A DNA stretch of 64,000 nucleotides from the NCBI GenBank assembly GCA_031002005.1, contig JARYHS010009186.1, positions 105,684,829 through 105,748,828 on the forward strand, in the 5' to 3' direction. This DNA comes from Vandiemenella viatica. Its lineage: Eukaryota > Arthropoda > Insecta > Orthoptera > Morabidae. The translations under genes were made by a program, and so were the position numbers. Of the stretch, positions 32,202 through 43,676 are shown in pieces; positions within the stretch are counted from its first letter, which is position 1; each line of letters begins with the position of its first letter. The notes under the pieces were generated by a model. That model did not search any database. It was not told the DNA's origin and saw only the letters and a program-made list of their open reading frames with translations.

Positions 32202-32384
32202 ATGGATTATAAATACTGTGCAGTGCTGCAGTGTACAAACACTACGATTAAAACCCCCGAAAAACTGTTTGTCAGTGTTCCAAAACCCGCTAAACTACGA
32301 AAAAAGTGGCTGCAGCTCGCCCGCAGGAATCCAGATGATATTTCGAATAAAACAAACATCTTCTTCTGTGAGGATCATTTTAAT
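32202..32384 (+). CDS. THAP-type zinc-finger first exon (61 codons, complete C2CH)
   Basis: ATG at 32202 opens 61 codons to a strong GTGAGT donor at 32385-32390, a phase-0 boundary. The protein begins MDYKYCAVLQCTNT (the CxxxxC pair, Cys6 and Cys11) and continues through KLRKKWLQLARRNP (the invariant Trp region). It ends TNIFFCEDHFN with the C-x2-H pair (Cys57, His60) and Phe after it. This is the C2CH layout of the THAP DNA-binding domain, found in nuclear regulators and in P-element-type transposases. The frame stays open past the donor to 32573, but that part has no THAP character and is likely intron. No second exon was recognised. It may be a real gene or a retained fragment. Confidence 0.7.
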
Positions 32385-32499
32385 GTGAGTAAATGGTCCA
32401 CATTCTATCATATTTTACATTCTAACGGTGCTGTTAAAACTACAGACACGGGGTATATGTACAAAAACCTTCTTTCCTCCATGCAAGGTACTTTCCGTA

Positions 32500-33020
32500 C
32501 CCGTAGAAAGCTAAAATTTGGCACACAGATCACATTTTACCCACATATTATAATAATAGTCTGGAATTCGTAAGTTTCTATATACATACCCCTTACCTAC
32601 CACTAATTTGAAATCGCTTTATACTCTGATAACTTTATACGCCTCAGATTTTCATTGTAGAATAAGCTTGTTTAGTTTAACTAATGTGTTCCTTTCATTA
32701 CTTTGGAAGTTATTTCTACCACGACACCCCGTTATCAAAACTCCACTGTACTTCCAGTAATCCTAGAAACAAGTAATTTGGTACACATATATGGTTTCAT
32801 CCCTAAATCATAAGAAAAGTCTAATATCGGAGTTTTTCCCCTTTTTATTTAATTACAATCCCAAACATGAAAAATTCTGGCACATATTTGACACATAATT
32901 GCTATTCTCCGGATGAAGCTATATGCCTGAGAATTGTTTAATGCTTAGAGATCAGCAATTATCTTAAAGTTTACTTTGTTCCTATGATTAGTTTGGAAGT
33001 TACTAGTTTTTTTTATTTAT
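32500..33020. repeat. Degenerate tandem duplication (~300-bp period)
   Basis: TGTTCCTTTCATTACTTTGG with AAGTTATT at about 32685-32712 is echoed by TTGTTCCTATGATTAGTTTGG with AAGTTACT at about 32978-33005. ATTTGGCACACAGATCACA at about 32517 is echoed by AATTTGGTACACATATATGG at about 32776. Alignment between units is patchy, so period and limits are approximate. Confidence 0.4.
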
Positions 33021-33207
33021 GGTTGTAGTTAAACCAGCGGCAATTTGCATTGCTCGGCTACGGAGCACACCCATTGTTTCCAGATAGTGGGGCATTGTTG
33101 GTAACGTATTTTGCTGTCTTTAATTCTGAAATGTTCTTATTCACCGATTTTCAAATGGAATCATTACATTTGAGCGACGATTCAGACTAAGCGATAAGCT
33201 TATAAAA

Positions 33208-33685
33208 AGAAATTAGACCCCATAAAAACAGTTCATGTAAAAATAAGACAAGTCTCGTGCTCGTGCAGTAACAAAAAGTTATAAGATCTTTTTCTGAGCC
33301 AAGTTCTGTGTTTTCACTTCACTTTGTGAAACAGAATGGTTTCTCTCGATGTTATAGCTCGATAATTTAGAATAAAAATTTTTTTTGGTGGCTTGACCAT
33401 TATACACGCCATAATTTTTACTGAAATGGAAGGCATAATAATATTATTTTACAAGTATATATTATATACTTATCAAATTCGAAAAACTGTGAGGAAAATC
33501 TTTGCTTTTATATATTTGCAAGTTTTAAAAAGCAACACATTTACGGTATTTACATAGGTTAACTAAACCATGTAAATTGTAGACTTGGCTCAGAAGAAGA
33601 TCTCATAACTTTCTGTCACTACGCTAGCACGAGACTTGGCCTATTTTTACAAGAATTGTTTTGTGGGATCTATATTTCCCAAAAA
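33208..33685. repeat. Inverted repeat, ~100-bp arms, 270-bp spacer
   Basis: The left arm 33208-33310 (AACAGTTCATGTAAAAATAAG, ACAAGTCTCGTGCTCGTGC, AAGATCTTTTTCTGAGCC) is the diverged reverse complement of 33583-33685. Arm identity looks to be around four bases in five by eye. The spacer is AT-rich and non-coding. It could be a foldback or MITE remnant. No target duplication was identified. Confidence 0.7.
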
Positions 33686-34439
33686 AATTTTACCTAATAA
33701 AGTTAATGAATGGATAATGGATACAATCCAATGAAAAAAACTATCTACGATACCCAAAGATGATCAATTTGAGGAAAACAAACCTGAGCGAATGTCCATA
33801 AATAAAAACAATAAAGTAAAATCAAACATATTTTTCTAGCTTTTTTTACTTACGAAAATCTGATGAGTGGAAAAGGGTAACTTTCCACTGAAACAGAATG
33901 CAATCGACAAACTTTACATGTTTAAATTTGAGGGAAAATGTACCTGTTCTACCAAAATTGTAATAGTATATTTTTTTTAAAAAAAAAAAAAAAAAGCTCA
34001 GCATGCTCCACATTGTAAGAAGGGTGACATCGAAATATGTTTGATATCAGTAAGTGAAACATGGTTCAAGATTAAGTCTGGATTCTTTTTGAAAAAATAT
34101 CCAATCATTAATGCGTCAATTCTGGGTAAATTTCCGCCGTTACCTTTCACAAAATTCTTCTCCATTTCGTATTAAAAACTAAACACTAACGTATCACGCG
34201 TATTATCAATCAGCGTAAAAGCTTAGACGATAATGACACAACCCAGCCATATTTTGGGGCAGTTGTCGTCACAGAAGCGACTGCCAATCACCGAGCGTTT
34301 TTGATCACGTGAGCGCAGTTCAAATTACGCTGAATTTTATTTTATGTTTACATTAATAATAACTATTGTATCTCATTAAACTTACATGAAATAGGTTCCT
34401 TAAGCATCAATGTATAAAAATAACAACACTTTATAATAT

Positions 34440-35640
34440 ATTTTAAATACAGTCAAATAGCCTATTCTTCTACCATTATCCTCCCAAATGTCATTGCCAC
34501 TATACATCGTCCACAGTCCAAAATTATCTTCATCCTTCTGTTTCCTAGTGACTCCCATTCCAGCTGCTTTAGCATATAATTACGAAATATCTTCTGTGAT
34601 AGTTTCCATTTAGAAATTTACCTTCCCTCAGTTGAAGCCCCTCTTCTTGTATTTGTACTCAACGTGTGGCATGGCCAAAGTTTTGTAAACCATTTCCTTC
34701 ACTTCCCCTCACGACCCTCCGTACCACCTTCCCAATGAGTCACCCCAGTGTTAAGTTTACTATAAAATGTTATGTCAAGCCATTTACACTTAAGGTATAC
34801 AACAAACAAATCTTCCCCCACCCTATAATGGCAGAAAATATGTAGCTCGTCTTTTTATCTGTGTACCTAATAAGCCGACTCTTCTTGGACTTAGTCTACT
34901 ACATATCTTTTCCAGATGCCCATGTTGCTGCTTACAGGCCTCTCCAGTTTTAACCCTGTTATATAACATATGTAATATGCAAACAACCTGACTTCTGTTT
35001 GTAAACCATCAATTCAACTATTCAATAGAATAATGAGTAGCAATGGTCCCAGTGTACTACCTTGTGGCACCCCCATTTTCACTCCCTGCTGATACTGAAC
35101 TTCCTAACCTCTTTGCTTCTCATCTTTTAAGAATTTCATTACTTTATCATCCACTCCAATAGTTTTTTTTATCTTATTTAGCACCATTTTATGACTCATT
35201 CTGTCAAATGCCTTGGAAAGATCTATCGTCAACTTGACCTCCTCCACTCCATCTGAAATATCTTACAAGTAGCCCACTGAGATTCACATGAATATTTAAG
35301 CTTGTACCCTACCATTTTTCAAATCAATTTTTTTTCCTCACTGTCATTCTGATGTGAGGTGTCAGTCTCTCTATCAATTTCCCTACCACCGATCTCAAAC
35401 TAATAGGCATGTAATTTTTAACACTATTTGTCTCACAGGAAGCACTGGCGAGGTTTTTGTTCCCAGCAGACCCAGCCATTGGCTGGAAGCTGTCCTAGAT
35501 GATGATGATGATGATTTGTCTCACGTCCTTTATAGACTGGTATTACTAAGATACTTTTCCAGTCGTCTGTGAAGCGGTTGGCTGTTTGGGTTCTTTATTA
35601 TTTAACTATTTACTAAGAGAGCTGCATTGAAACAATTTTT
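34440..35640 (-). pseudogene. Antisense LINE reverse-transcriptase relic
   Basis: On the minus strand near 35070-35030 the protein reads MGVPQGSTLGPLL, a hallmark of non-LTR reverse transcriptases. Upstream of it (35240-35120) is DLSKAFDRMSHKMVLNKIKK, the region containing a catalytic Asp in this family. Downstream (to about 34440) the translation is broken by stops and I cannot follow the RT further. A 78-bp insert at 35436-35513 interrupts it. The clade is probably jockey/CR1-like, not determined. Limits are approximate. Confidence 0.55.
35436..35513 (+). mobile_element. 78-bp 5'-truncated retroelement tail with (GAT)n, in a LINE relic
   Basis: Bracketed by an exact 10-bp direct repeat ATTTGTCTCA (35426-35435 and 35514-35523). 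The insert starts CAGGAAGCACTGGCG and ends GATGATGATGATGATG, the kind of short-repeat 3' tail used by several non-LTR elements. It is too short to contain coding sequence, so it is a severely 5'-truncated copy. Confidence 0.8.
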
Positions 35641-35644
35641 ATTT

Positions 35645-37425
35645 CGCCGGTCTGCTGGGATTCTCGGTGAGCGGCAGGAACTTTGGATATGTTGTAATGA
35701 TAAGGATCTCATTACATTTTAATCACTGAGTAATTTATTAAATTGGACAAATACAGCCAATGCTATGAACATTTGATTATTAGTGTTATTCGTATGCCAG
35801 ATATGTACAGCGAACTGGCATAAGCCGTTGGTACTTGTGAAAAGCAAAATTCCGGGATCTCTACCTGCACGAGCATTTTTCGGGGTGAGCTGACGGACCG
35901 CTTGCCTATCACGATATCCATGAATGGGAGACCACCGGTAGAAACAGAAGGTAGTCGACGAAAGCTTTTAGCGCCGTAAACAAACAGGATGCGCGAAATT
36001 TCGATATCGCCCTCAAACCATGTAAAAAACAGGGTCAGAATCGAGCTCTGGAGGAAATAAGCGAAAATCTACGACGCAACCAGCCAATGTCTGCCAAATT
36101 TTCGTGTGCCTGAGAAGAGTGGATCTTCGGCGAATAAGGAGTTTGATTAGAGTTTACTAAAGTATTTTGTTCGCATGTTGGAGCCAATCAAGAGAGTTGC
36201 CAACGGAATCGACCTTTTTTGGTGGAATAAAACGATGGACGAACCTGGAGGAAGGGGCAACAAGGATTCTGCGGACAGGATGAAGAGGGTCTTGTGTTTC
36301 AAACAGTCGGGTGTACTGGTCGAACTCCAAGCTGGTGGCTTGATAGAAGCAGTTAGACTAACCTTGAAGTGTTCACTAACAGACTGTAATATTTTCTTAG
36401 ACGCCAACGTCTATACTTACATATTTTCATACGTGGCTGTGTAGACTGTAGCGGACATCCTTATGGTAAAGATTGCGTCGGAGAGTTAAGTAAACTGTTT
36501 GCACTGATACTTGTTCCTTGAAAAGCCCAACTGTCACCCTAAGTGAAAAAATTTACCATGATAACAGTATCTCTGCTCAATAATGATCTGAGTTTAGTCG
36601 CGTGCATTTATTGAACCCAAACTGAGCTGAAGGCTGCAATTTTAATATGAACTTAAAGCAAAGGATATAACCAGTACGTGTCCTTGCCATTTTCTTAATG
36701 CGTGTGTTAAAAATTATGTAAAATCGTGTTCTTGTACATCTATAATATTTTCCTGGTCATACAATATTCGCTTTCATAGCCTAACGACCGTTTATGTAGG
36801 GCAGGAGCGTTGTTTAACAAATTTTAACTGTTTATGATGTTTAAAATTAACTACACCTCATGTCTGTTGGTCATGTTGATTTGTCAATAAAATTGTCAGG
36901 TTATGACGCTTTTAGTTTTACCTATGTTTGCAGAATTAGTTATAACACCCTTTTCATTCAATAATTATTAAATTATTCATAATTGAAAATAATATAAGGC
37001 CCATCAGATACCTGAAGCTTTACAATGTAAACTTCCTCAAGCGCGGTTACTTTGTAATTAAGTGCAGGTGCTTGCAGGGGGTGAGAGATAACGGAACCCC
37101 CCGCATTCCTTTGGTGACCAGGACTTGCCGGATACCTCTGCACGTGTCTGAAACAGCTGTGCCAGACAGCAACACGCGGATAGTGGGTAGGTCACATGCT
37201 TGTGTATGAGATAGCCGATCAAAATACCGATTTATTTATTATAAACTAAGACACTGTATTGTCTACAATTTTCATGAACAACCGAGACAATCTCCGCCGT
37301 TCTTGGTGAATCTGTGTTGAGGAAGGGAGACCGATCTTACGAGATGAAATACCACACTTTGTCACTCATTTGCTGTTGAACCACTGATCTGACAACTATT
37401 CATCTTGTTTGATGAGTTCATGTGT
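35645..37425. other. Intergenic, no gene recognised
   Basis: Open frames of 86-89 codons on opposite strands at 36147-36444 overlap each other and show no known domain. 37060-37200 is GC-richer. No transposon ends were recognised. Confidence 0.4.
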
Positions 37426-37429
37426 TATT

Positions 37430-38465
37430 CAGATGCATGTGCCATTACATCCAGCTACCAGAAGCTTCGTGTACGCTGATGACCTTGCCCTGGCCTCGCA
37501 GAGCACAAAGCTTGAAGTTGTAGAAAGAAATTTGTCTGCTGCCGTTGAAGGCCTATCAAGCTATAATAGGGAAAATCACTTAAGACCTAACCCTTCAAAA
37601 ACTGAAGTGTGTGCCTTTCACCTAAAAAATAAGAAAGCTCAGTGTAAGTCGAAAGTAATGTGGTCAGGTATCGAGCTCCAGACATGTAACACCTCAAAAT
37701 ATCTGGGAGTGACACTCGACAGAATCCTCACATATAAGAAGCACTGCATGAATTGCAAAAAGAATATCTCTACAAGAAACAACTTACTGCGCTAACTAGT
37801 TGAATCACAGTGGGGCAGTCATCATCAAACTATATATACATCAGCAATGGCCCTTTGTTACTCTGTTGCAGAAAATGCATGCTCAGTTTGGTATTCATCA
37901 TCTCACACCAAATAGGTGGATGTAACCCTCAATAACACCTGTAGACTAGTGACAGGCTGCCTAAAACCTACCCCAATTGACAGGCTTTACCAGCTTTCGG
38001 GGATTGCACCACCCAGTATTCGGTGAGAAGTGGCTGCAAACAAGGAGAGGAAAAAAGTAGAACGGGAAAGCGCTCACCCACTACACGGCCCTACACCACC
38101 AGCCCTGAGACTCAAGTCCAGGAAAAGGTTCCTGAGAACATCGCGGGAACTAATTGGGTCACCTGAAATGGCAAAAGTACAGTTGTGGAAAAGGTCCCCA
38201 ACATCTCGGGACCACTGACAGTTTCAGAGCGCTTGCCACCTGGTCACGCAGAGGATTTAAATCGATTGCGAACAGGAGTGGGCAGGTCCAAAACAAATCA
38301 AGTGAAATGGGATTATACTGATGCTACAGTATTAAGTGCGAATGTGGTGAGGACCAAACGATGACCATATGCCCTGTGTGCCCATCATCCTGCTACAAAG
38401 ATGACCTGTATCGAGCAACACCGAATGCACTTGAGGTTGCGAAGTTCTGGGCAAAAAGTGTTTGA
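37430..38465 (+). pseudogene. Jockey-like LINE reverse transcriptase, 3' half, inactivated
   Basis: The frame enters at ATRSFVYADDLALASQ, where YADD is the catalytic core of the reverse transcriptase. It continues through NPSKTEVCAFHL, SKYLGVTLDRILTYKKH and, after in-frame stops, to LYQLSGIAPPSIR. It then shifts frame twice near the end (LNRLRTGVGRSKTNQ, then CECGEDQTMTICPVC and EVAKFWAKSV before the stop at 38463-38465). The stops at 37793, at about 37913 and at about 38024 are all in the same frame. The N-terminal endonuclease and early RT motifs are missing, so the copy is 5'-truncated at about 37430. This fits a jockey-type ORF2 C-terminal half. Confidence 0.8.
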
Positions 38466-38469
38466 AGCT

Positions 38470-40540
38470 GATATTTTGTACAATGTATTTAACTGTGTAT
38501 TTGATGTGTATGATTCGAGAATAATAATTGGAAGTTGATATAATTTGGTCAATTTCTGAGCAATCGATTGCAGTGCATCGAATATCTCATTCTATGAGTG
38601 TTCTGAAAGAACCCGGCAAGTTATATGTTGTTAAAATATAATTTAACAATCACTCACTTTATGGTCTGTGCAGTTACCAAAAAATAAAGTATCTTGTTCT
38701 CGTGGCGTTTACTTGTGCCTACCTGGAAAGCATCAAGTAATTTAACAACATACAATGTTCTTTCTCTTCGGCGGTGGTCACTTCAAACCTTCTCTGAAAT
38801 ATATAAAAGGTTAGAAGGGTATCTCAAAACTACTAAATCATAAATTAAATGATATTCTTTCAAGTCTTTAATGCACAGCTTTCCTTAAATTTTGTTAGAC
38901 CCACCGACCGGTACATTATTTAAATTTCTATCAGAAGATTCCTTACACAACAGATTTTCACCAGGTAAATAATTTCTTCTTCTCCAAAAAAATCAGAAGA
39001 CAGTTCTGCTACGACCGCAAATAATCCCTTGAAGTTCTTAATACTTTCCGCTAATAATCCCTAACTATTTCTTTGAACATCACACAAATTGCACAACATT
39101 GGAAATTTGATTTCGTAAATTTCTAAAGTTCCTATCAATTTCTTGCACACTTGTTGCACAATTATAAATTATAAAATCAATACTTGATGGCTGATATACA
39201 ACTTCTAAACTGGAACAGAATTTAAAACAGTGGAATAGACGTTACAAATTTTAACAATTGCGCAACCGCTAAGTGTCGACTAATAAGAAATTTCGCTGGT
39301 ATTATTATTGCTTCCCTAACCTGACACACTTTATGTAAACTTAGCTCTTGCTAGTTTCGACGAAAAAACCTAATTTGAGTGATTATACTAAAATCCTCAC
39401 TTTCGATGAATAACAAAAATAAAATACCAGACGACTCACTTACTCCCCGAACAAAGACAAAAGACCAACCAGACGTTACCGCAAACACCTAGAAGTAACC
39501 AACTGCCACACAAATTTAAACTCTGCTCTGGACCGAAGGTCCGACTACGATGAAGACTGGTGATGAAAAAGCCCCGCTCGGTGGCGTCTCGTCCTTTTTA
39601 TACCGACGCTGGTTTTTGATGCAACACTTACCAAGACACCAGGATTGTGTCGCAATACCTGTGGCTACGCGTGGATCCTAATATTACACCACGCTCGCAA
39701 TTCATAATTTTTATAATAAAACTCAGACAAATGTCTTAGAATACACTCTGTAAAGCCCTAGAACCGTCACAGTGTGGTACAGTAACTTCAGAAGAAGAGC
39801 TACAGCTGATTTTAGCTCACCTACGAAGACTTCACGTAATATGGTGAATAAAGAGAATTTCTTCATCGCAGATACAAACTGAGTCAGAAGTATTTCAGTG
39901 TGGTGCATTTAGAACCTGTAAGCAAAACGCGTGGTTCACGCCACAGAGATAAGAACTCGTGTGCTCAATGATAACTGAGCTAACCTAAAATCTGTAAATG
40001 ATCTTCTACTTCATTGTTCATTTCAATTAATGTTTTATTTTGTGTGAATATCGTGTAGATATTTGACACACTTTTATAGTTCCATTTTTTAACAGTTAGT
40101 ATCATCTTTGTTTTTATATTAATAAAGGTAATTTTCGTTGCCTTGCAAATAATTTTATCATTTTTGTGGATGATCCAAATTCCAATCATAAAAATAATTG
40201 TATCTGTGACATGGATTGTTTTAACTAATTTTTGTGAGCATCTTTCCATGGCGCCCTGGCAATATTGAGAAAGGCAAAGATATGCAAATGTTCTCGAGCG
40301 CAATTATAATAGGTGGTAGTAATCTTTCACTTGGTACCCCACATCTGGTAAGCAGCTGTTCTCCAGATTAAATCTAAACAATATTTCAAGGTATGGTACA
40401 GTATCATATATCTATCTAAAACACGCGTAACAGTATACACATGGCACCCTTGGCTTTCTTATTTTTTATTTTATTTTATTTTTGTTTCTTTTCGTAATAT
40501 CCTAAGGTCGAATACAAGTAGTTTAGTCTAGTCATGCCTG
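38470..40540. other. Intergenic; possible minus-strand promoter near 39540-39610
   Basis: No coding is recognised. On the minus strand a TATA-like TATAAAAAGG (about 39603-39594) is followed by a GC-rich, CpG-bearing stretch and then by AT-rich DNA down to about 38760. The arrangement resembles a promoter plus leader, possibly an LTR, but I found no primer-binding site, polypurine tract or second LTR. Confidence 0.25.
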
Positions 40541-41104
40541 CTTCTATGTATAAACGCTTCCTCGGATACCCCCTATCCCCAAACCCTGAATGGTCTCATT
40601 AAACCAGTTACTAAATATCTCTTCCTTTCTCAAATCTTTGGTAAATTCTTCTCCATCCTTAACCATAATTCTCTAGTTTCCTTCCCTTCTCCTCAGTTTT
40701 TTTAGAAGTACCTATAGAAATTTCTGGATGCGTCATTCACTGATACACCCTCACCCATAATTTTTTTCATAAATCCGTCTTTAGCTTTCCTGTTATTAAT
40801 TCCTTGCTTAGTTGTTTCGAGTGTTTCATACTTCCTTGCTTCCTTTTATCTCTACTGTGTTCTCTTCTTTGCAAATTCTTTGGCATTCTTACCTACCTGT
40901 TACAGTATGTAGATTACGTACTTATTTTTATTTCATGTTTTGTGTAGGTGATTTTTTTACCCTGTTCTTGTTATTTCCTTGAACTGTTCCACTTCCTTTT
41001 CATTGCAACGATTCTCTCCTTCCGCAAACGGAAATTTTCCATGAAATCTCTTTTCAGTTCTGAGATAAGTGCCTTTTTATAATTTTACCTATAAACTCCT
41101 TCAG
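40541..41104 (-). pseudogene. Possible antisense LINE fragment, host of the next LINE
   Basis: The minus strand yields broken, lysine-rich translation that I think resembles the region before the RT domain of LINE proteins in this window, though no catalytic motif is present. It is cut at 41104 by the LINE insertion at 41105-43329 and may continue after 43340. The call rests on composition and appearance only. Confidence 0.25.
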
Positions 41105-43329
41105 TCCATAAATTTACATGGACGGCAAGAGGACAAAGGTCTATCATTGACTATGTAATGGTTAATAAAAAATTAGGTCCAGATGTAGTAGACACCAGTG
41201 TACATAGAGGTAGTGATATGTATACAGATCACTATCTCGTTATATCAAAAATAAGAATACTTGCTAAATGGAGGAAAAGAATGAATAAAAACATACAACA
41301 AGATCAAGAAGTTTTTAAGACCTACCTTTTAAAAGATGAAGGAATAAAACATCTATATCAAAGCCGATTATAACAGCGCTTACTGGAAAACCCAACAAAT
41401 GATGACATCAATAAAGAATGGGAAACTATAGCTTCATCAATACTGAAAGCAGCATATGAAGCCATTGGCAAGAAAAAGAAATTTAGAAGAAAAACTGGAC
41501 TTAAAATGTGGAACGAAGAAATTGCAGAAACCGTCAAACAAAAGCAAAAGGCTTATCTAAAAATGATACAGGATCGAACCCTAGAAAATGAACATGAATA
41601 TAAAAGAAGAAGAAATATTGTTAAGACAATAACAAAGAAGTTGAAACAAGAGGGATGGGATAGATTAATCAGTTCAATAGAAGATGATGTCCATGGTAGA
41701 CAAGAGATGGCTTATAAACTTATGAAACATCTCAACAAGGATGAAAAGGAAAGTGCTAATATAAATGTAATTGAAGAAGAGGCATGGGTAAAACACTACA
41801 GAACATTATGGTAAAATAGTAATTATAAAGAAGAAGAAGAGAAAATAGGAATGGACCATGTGGATACTAAAGAAATAGATCCTATAGACATAGAGGAGGT
41901 TGATGCAGCACTAAAATCATTTAAAAATAGAAAAACTCCTGGACTAGATACAATTAATTTAGAATTGATTAAGTATGGGGGAATGATTCTGAAATTTAGA
42001 TATTTACACTTAATTAATATGTGTTGGAAAAAGAGAACCATCCCAGAAGAATGGAGGAAGGCCAAAGTTATTTCACTTTTTAAGAAGGGAGATAGGAATT
42101 CATGTGATAACTATCGAGGAATTAGTTTATTAAATACGGGATACAAAATATATGCAAAAATAATAAATAACAGGCTAAAAGTAATAGCAGATGCTCTCCT
42201 ATCAGAAGAATAATGTGGGTTTAGAAAAGGAAGGTCCTGCATAAATAATATATTCTGCCTTAGACAACTACTGGAAAAGAGAAGAGAATTTAATTTAAAG
42301 ACTTTCATTGCTTTTATAGACTATGAAAAAGCGTTCGATAAAGTAAATAGACAAAAACTATGGGAAATAATGCAAAGAAATGGTTATCCACAGCATTTAA
42401 TACAAGTTATTCAAGATATGTATAGAAGGACACAAATCGTCTTAGACCTGGGAAATAAACTTACAGAAGAAATAGCAATTAACCAAGGAGTGCGGCAAGG
42501 TTGTAGCCTGTCTCCAACACTTTTTAATATATATATAGATGACTTAGTTAGGAAATGGAAAGAAAATGTCCATCCTGGTATAAAAATAAGCAACAACACT
42601 TACATAAATACTATGTTGTTTGCAGACGACCAATTTATCCTCCAGGAAAATGAAGATGGACTTCAAAAAGCAATTCATATACTAAACATTATCAGCAAAG
42701 ATTACAATCTGCAGTTGTCTCGTGCAAAAACGAAAGTTATGGCATGGCAGGGGAAATACCCTATCAGAGTTAAAATAGTGGTAGACAATCAGCCAATAGA
42801 ACAAGTCTCCAGCTTTACTTATCTCGGATGTGAATTATCTTTCAATGAGGATAACGAGGTGAAGAAGAAACTTCACCGATTTCAGTATATGTGTGGAACA
42901 ATTCGACGAACACTGAAAGGTAAAGCACGAGAGGAGACTCAACTGAAGTTTTATAAAACAATGGCCGTACCGACTCTGCTATATGGCAGCGAAACATGGG
43001 TAAATAAAACGCAATACAAAAGCAAAATTCAATCATCGGAAATGAAATATTTAAGGTCAGTAAAAGGGTATTCCCTAAATGATAGGAGGAGGAACGAGGA
43101 AATAAGGGAACAACTGAATATCTCCCCGCTAAATGATAGAATTACCCAAAAAAGGGATAACTGGAAGAACCACGTCCTACGGATGAGAAAAGACAGATTT
43201 CCTAAGCTTGCCCTGGAGTACCATCCCACAGGCAGAAGGGACATTGGAAGACCTAGGAAGAGATGGTCGGAAGAATGAGGTCGGAACAGGCTTTTGGCCT
43301 ATCCATGAAGAGGAAGTAAGTAAGTAAGT
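41105..43329 (+). mobile_element. 5'-truncated non-LTR retrotransposon with 11-bp target duplication
   Basis: An exact direct repeat AACTCCTTCAG at 41094-41104 and 43330-43340 brackets the insertion. The 5' end starts inside the endonuclease domain; the 3' end is (AAGT)n at about 43314-43329. Between them runs a single reading frame encoding the end of the endonuclease, the linker, the reverse transcriptase and the C-terminus, interrupted only by stops. Confidence 0.92.
41107..43278 (+). pseudogene. Endonuclease/reverse-transcriptase LINE protein, three in-frame TAA stops
   Basis: One frame runs from KFTWTARGQRSIIDYVMVN (endonuclease C-terminus, followed by SDHYLV-like TDHYLVISKIR) to the stop after GRPRKRWSEE. 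RT landmarks in order: KVISLFKKGD and DNYRGISLLNTGYKIYAKII (about 42060-42160), CGFRKGRSC (42214), FIDYEKAFDKVNR (first catalytic Asp, about 42316), NQGVRQGCSLSPTLFNIYID (42481) and LFADDQFIL (catalytic FADD, 42616). TYLGCELSF follows near 42820. In-frame TAA codons lie at 41371, 41812 and 42211. The third stands where family members have Gln (SEEQCGFRKG). No frameshift is seen over 2.1 kb. It resembles RTE- or L1-like insect LINEs, but the clade is not fixed by eye. The catalytic residues are intact; the stops and 5' truncation make it inactive. Confidence 0.88.
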
Positions 43330-43676
43330 AACTCCTTCAGTTTTAGCCACTGGTATACTAAGACAACAATTTCTCCTATAAACTGAGTATTACAACAATT
43401 TCTCCTATAAACTGAGTATTACAAAATTTTCATCGATTTTTTTAGGAAAATACCGAACGTGTTAGGTCTCCTTACTTTCATTGTTACATTGAAGTATTTT
43501 CTTTTGGTGCTGCTGATCTTCACGCTGATGTCGAGAGCCTTCAATTTCACAACTTCCGAAACCCTGCTTAACTTATCTAAGCATGATTTAAACGCACTGA
43601 AAATTACATCAAATTGCCACAAACGTACAAAGAGCCTAGGTTACGGTTTGTCTAGAAATCGGTGATATGACTGTAA

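Noticed and set aside
36147..36444. Open frames of 86 and 89 codons on opposite strands
   Set aside because: They overlap almost completely, show no domain or splice signals, and neither translation resembles a known family. Likely chance.
39574..39590. GCCCCGCTCGGTGGC as a family A SINE head
   Set aside because: It matches the head motif over about 12 bases only. No B box or core follows on either strand.
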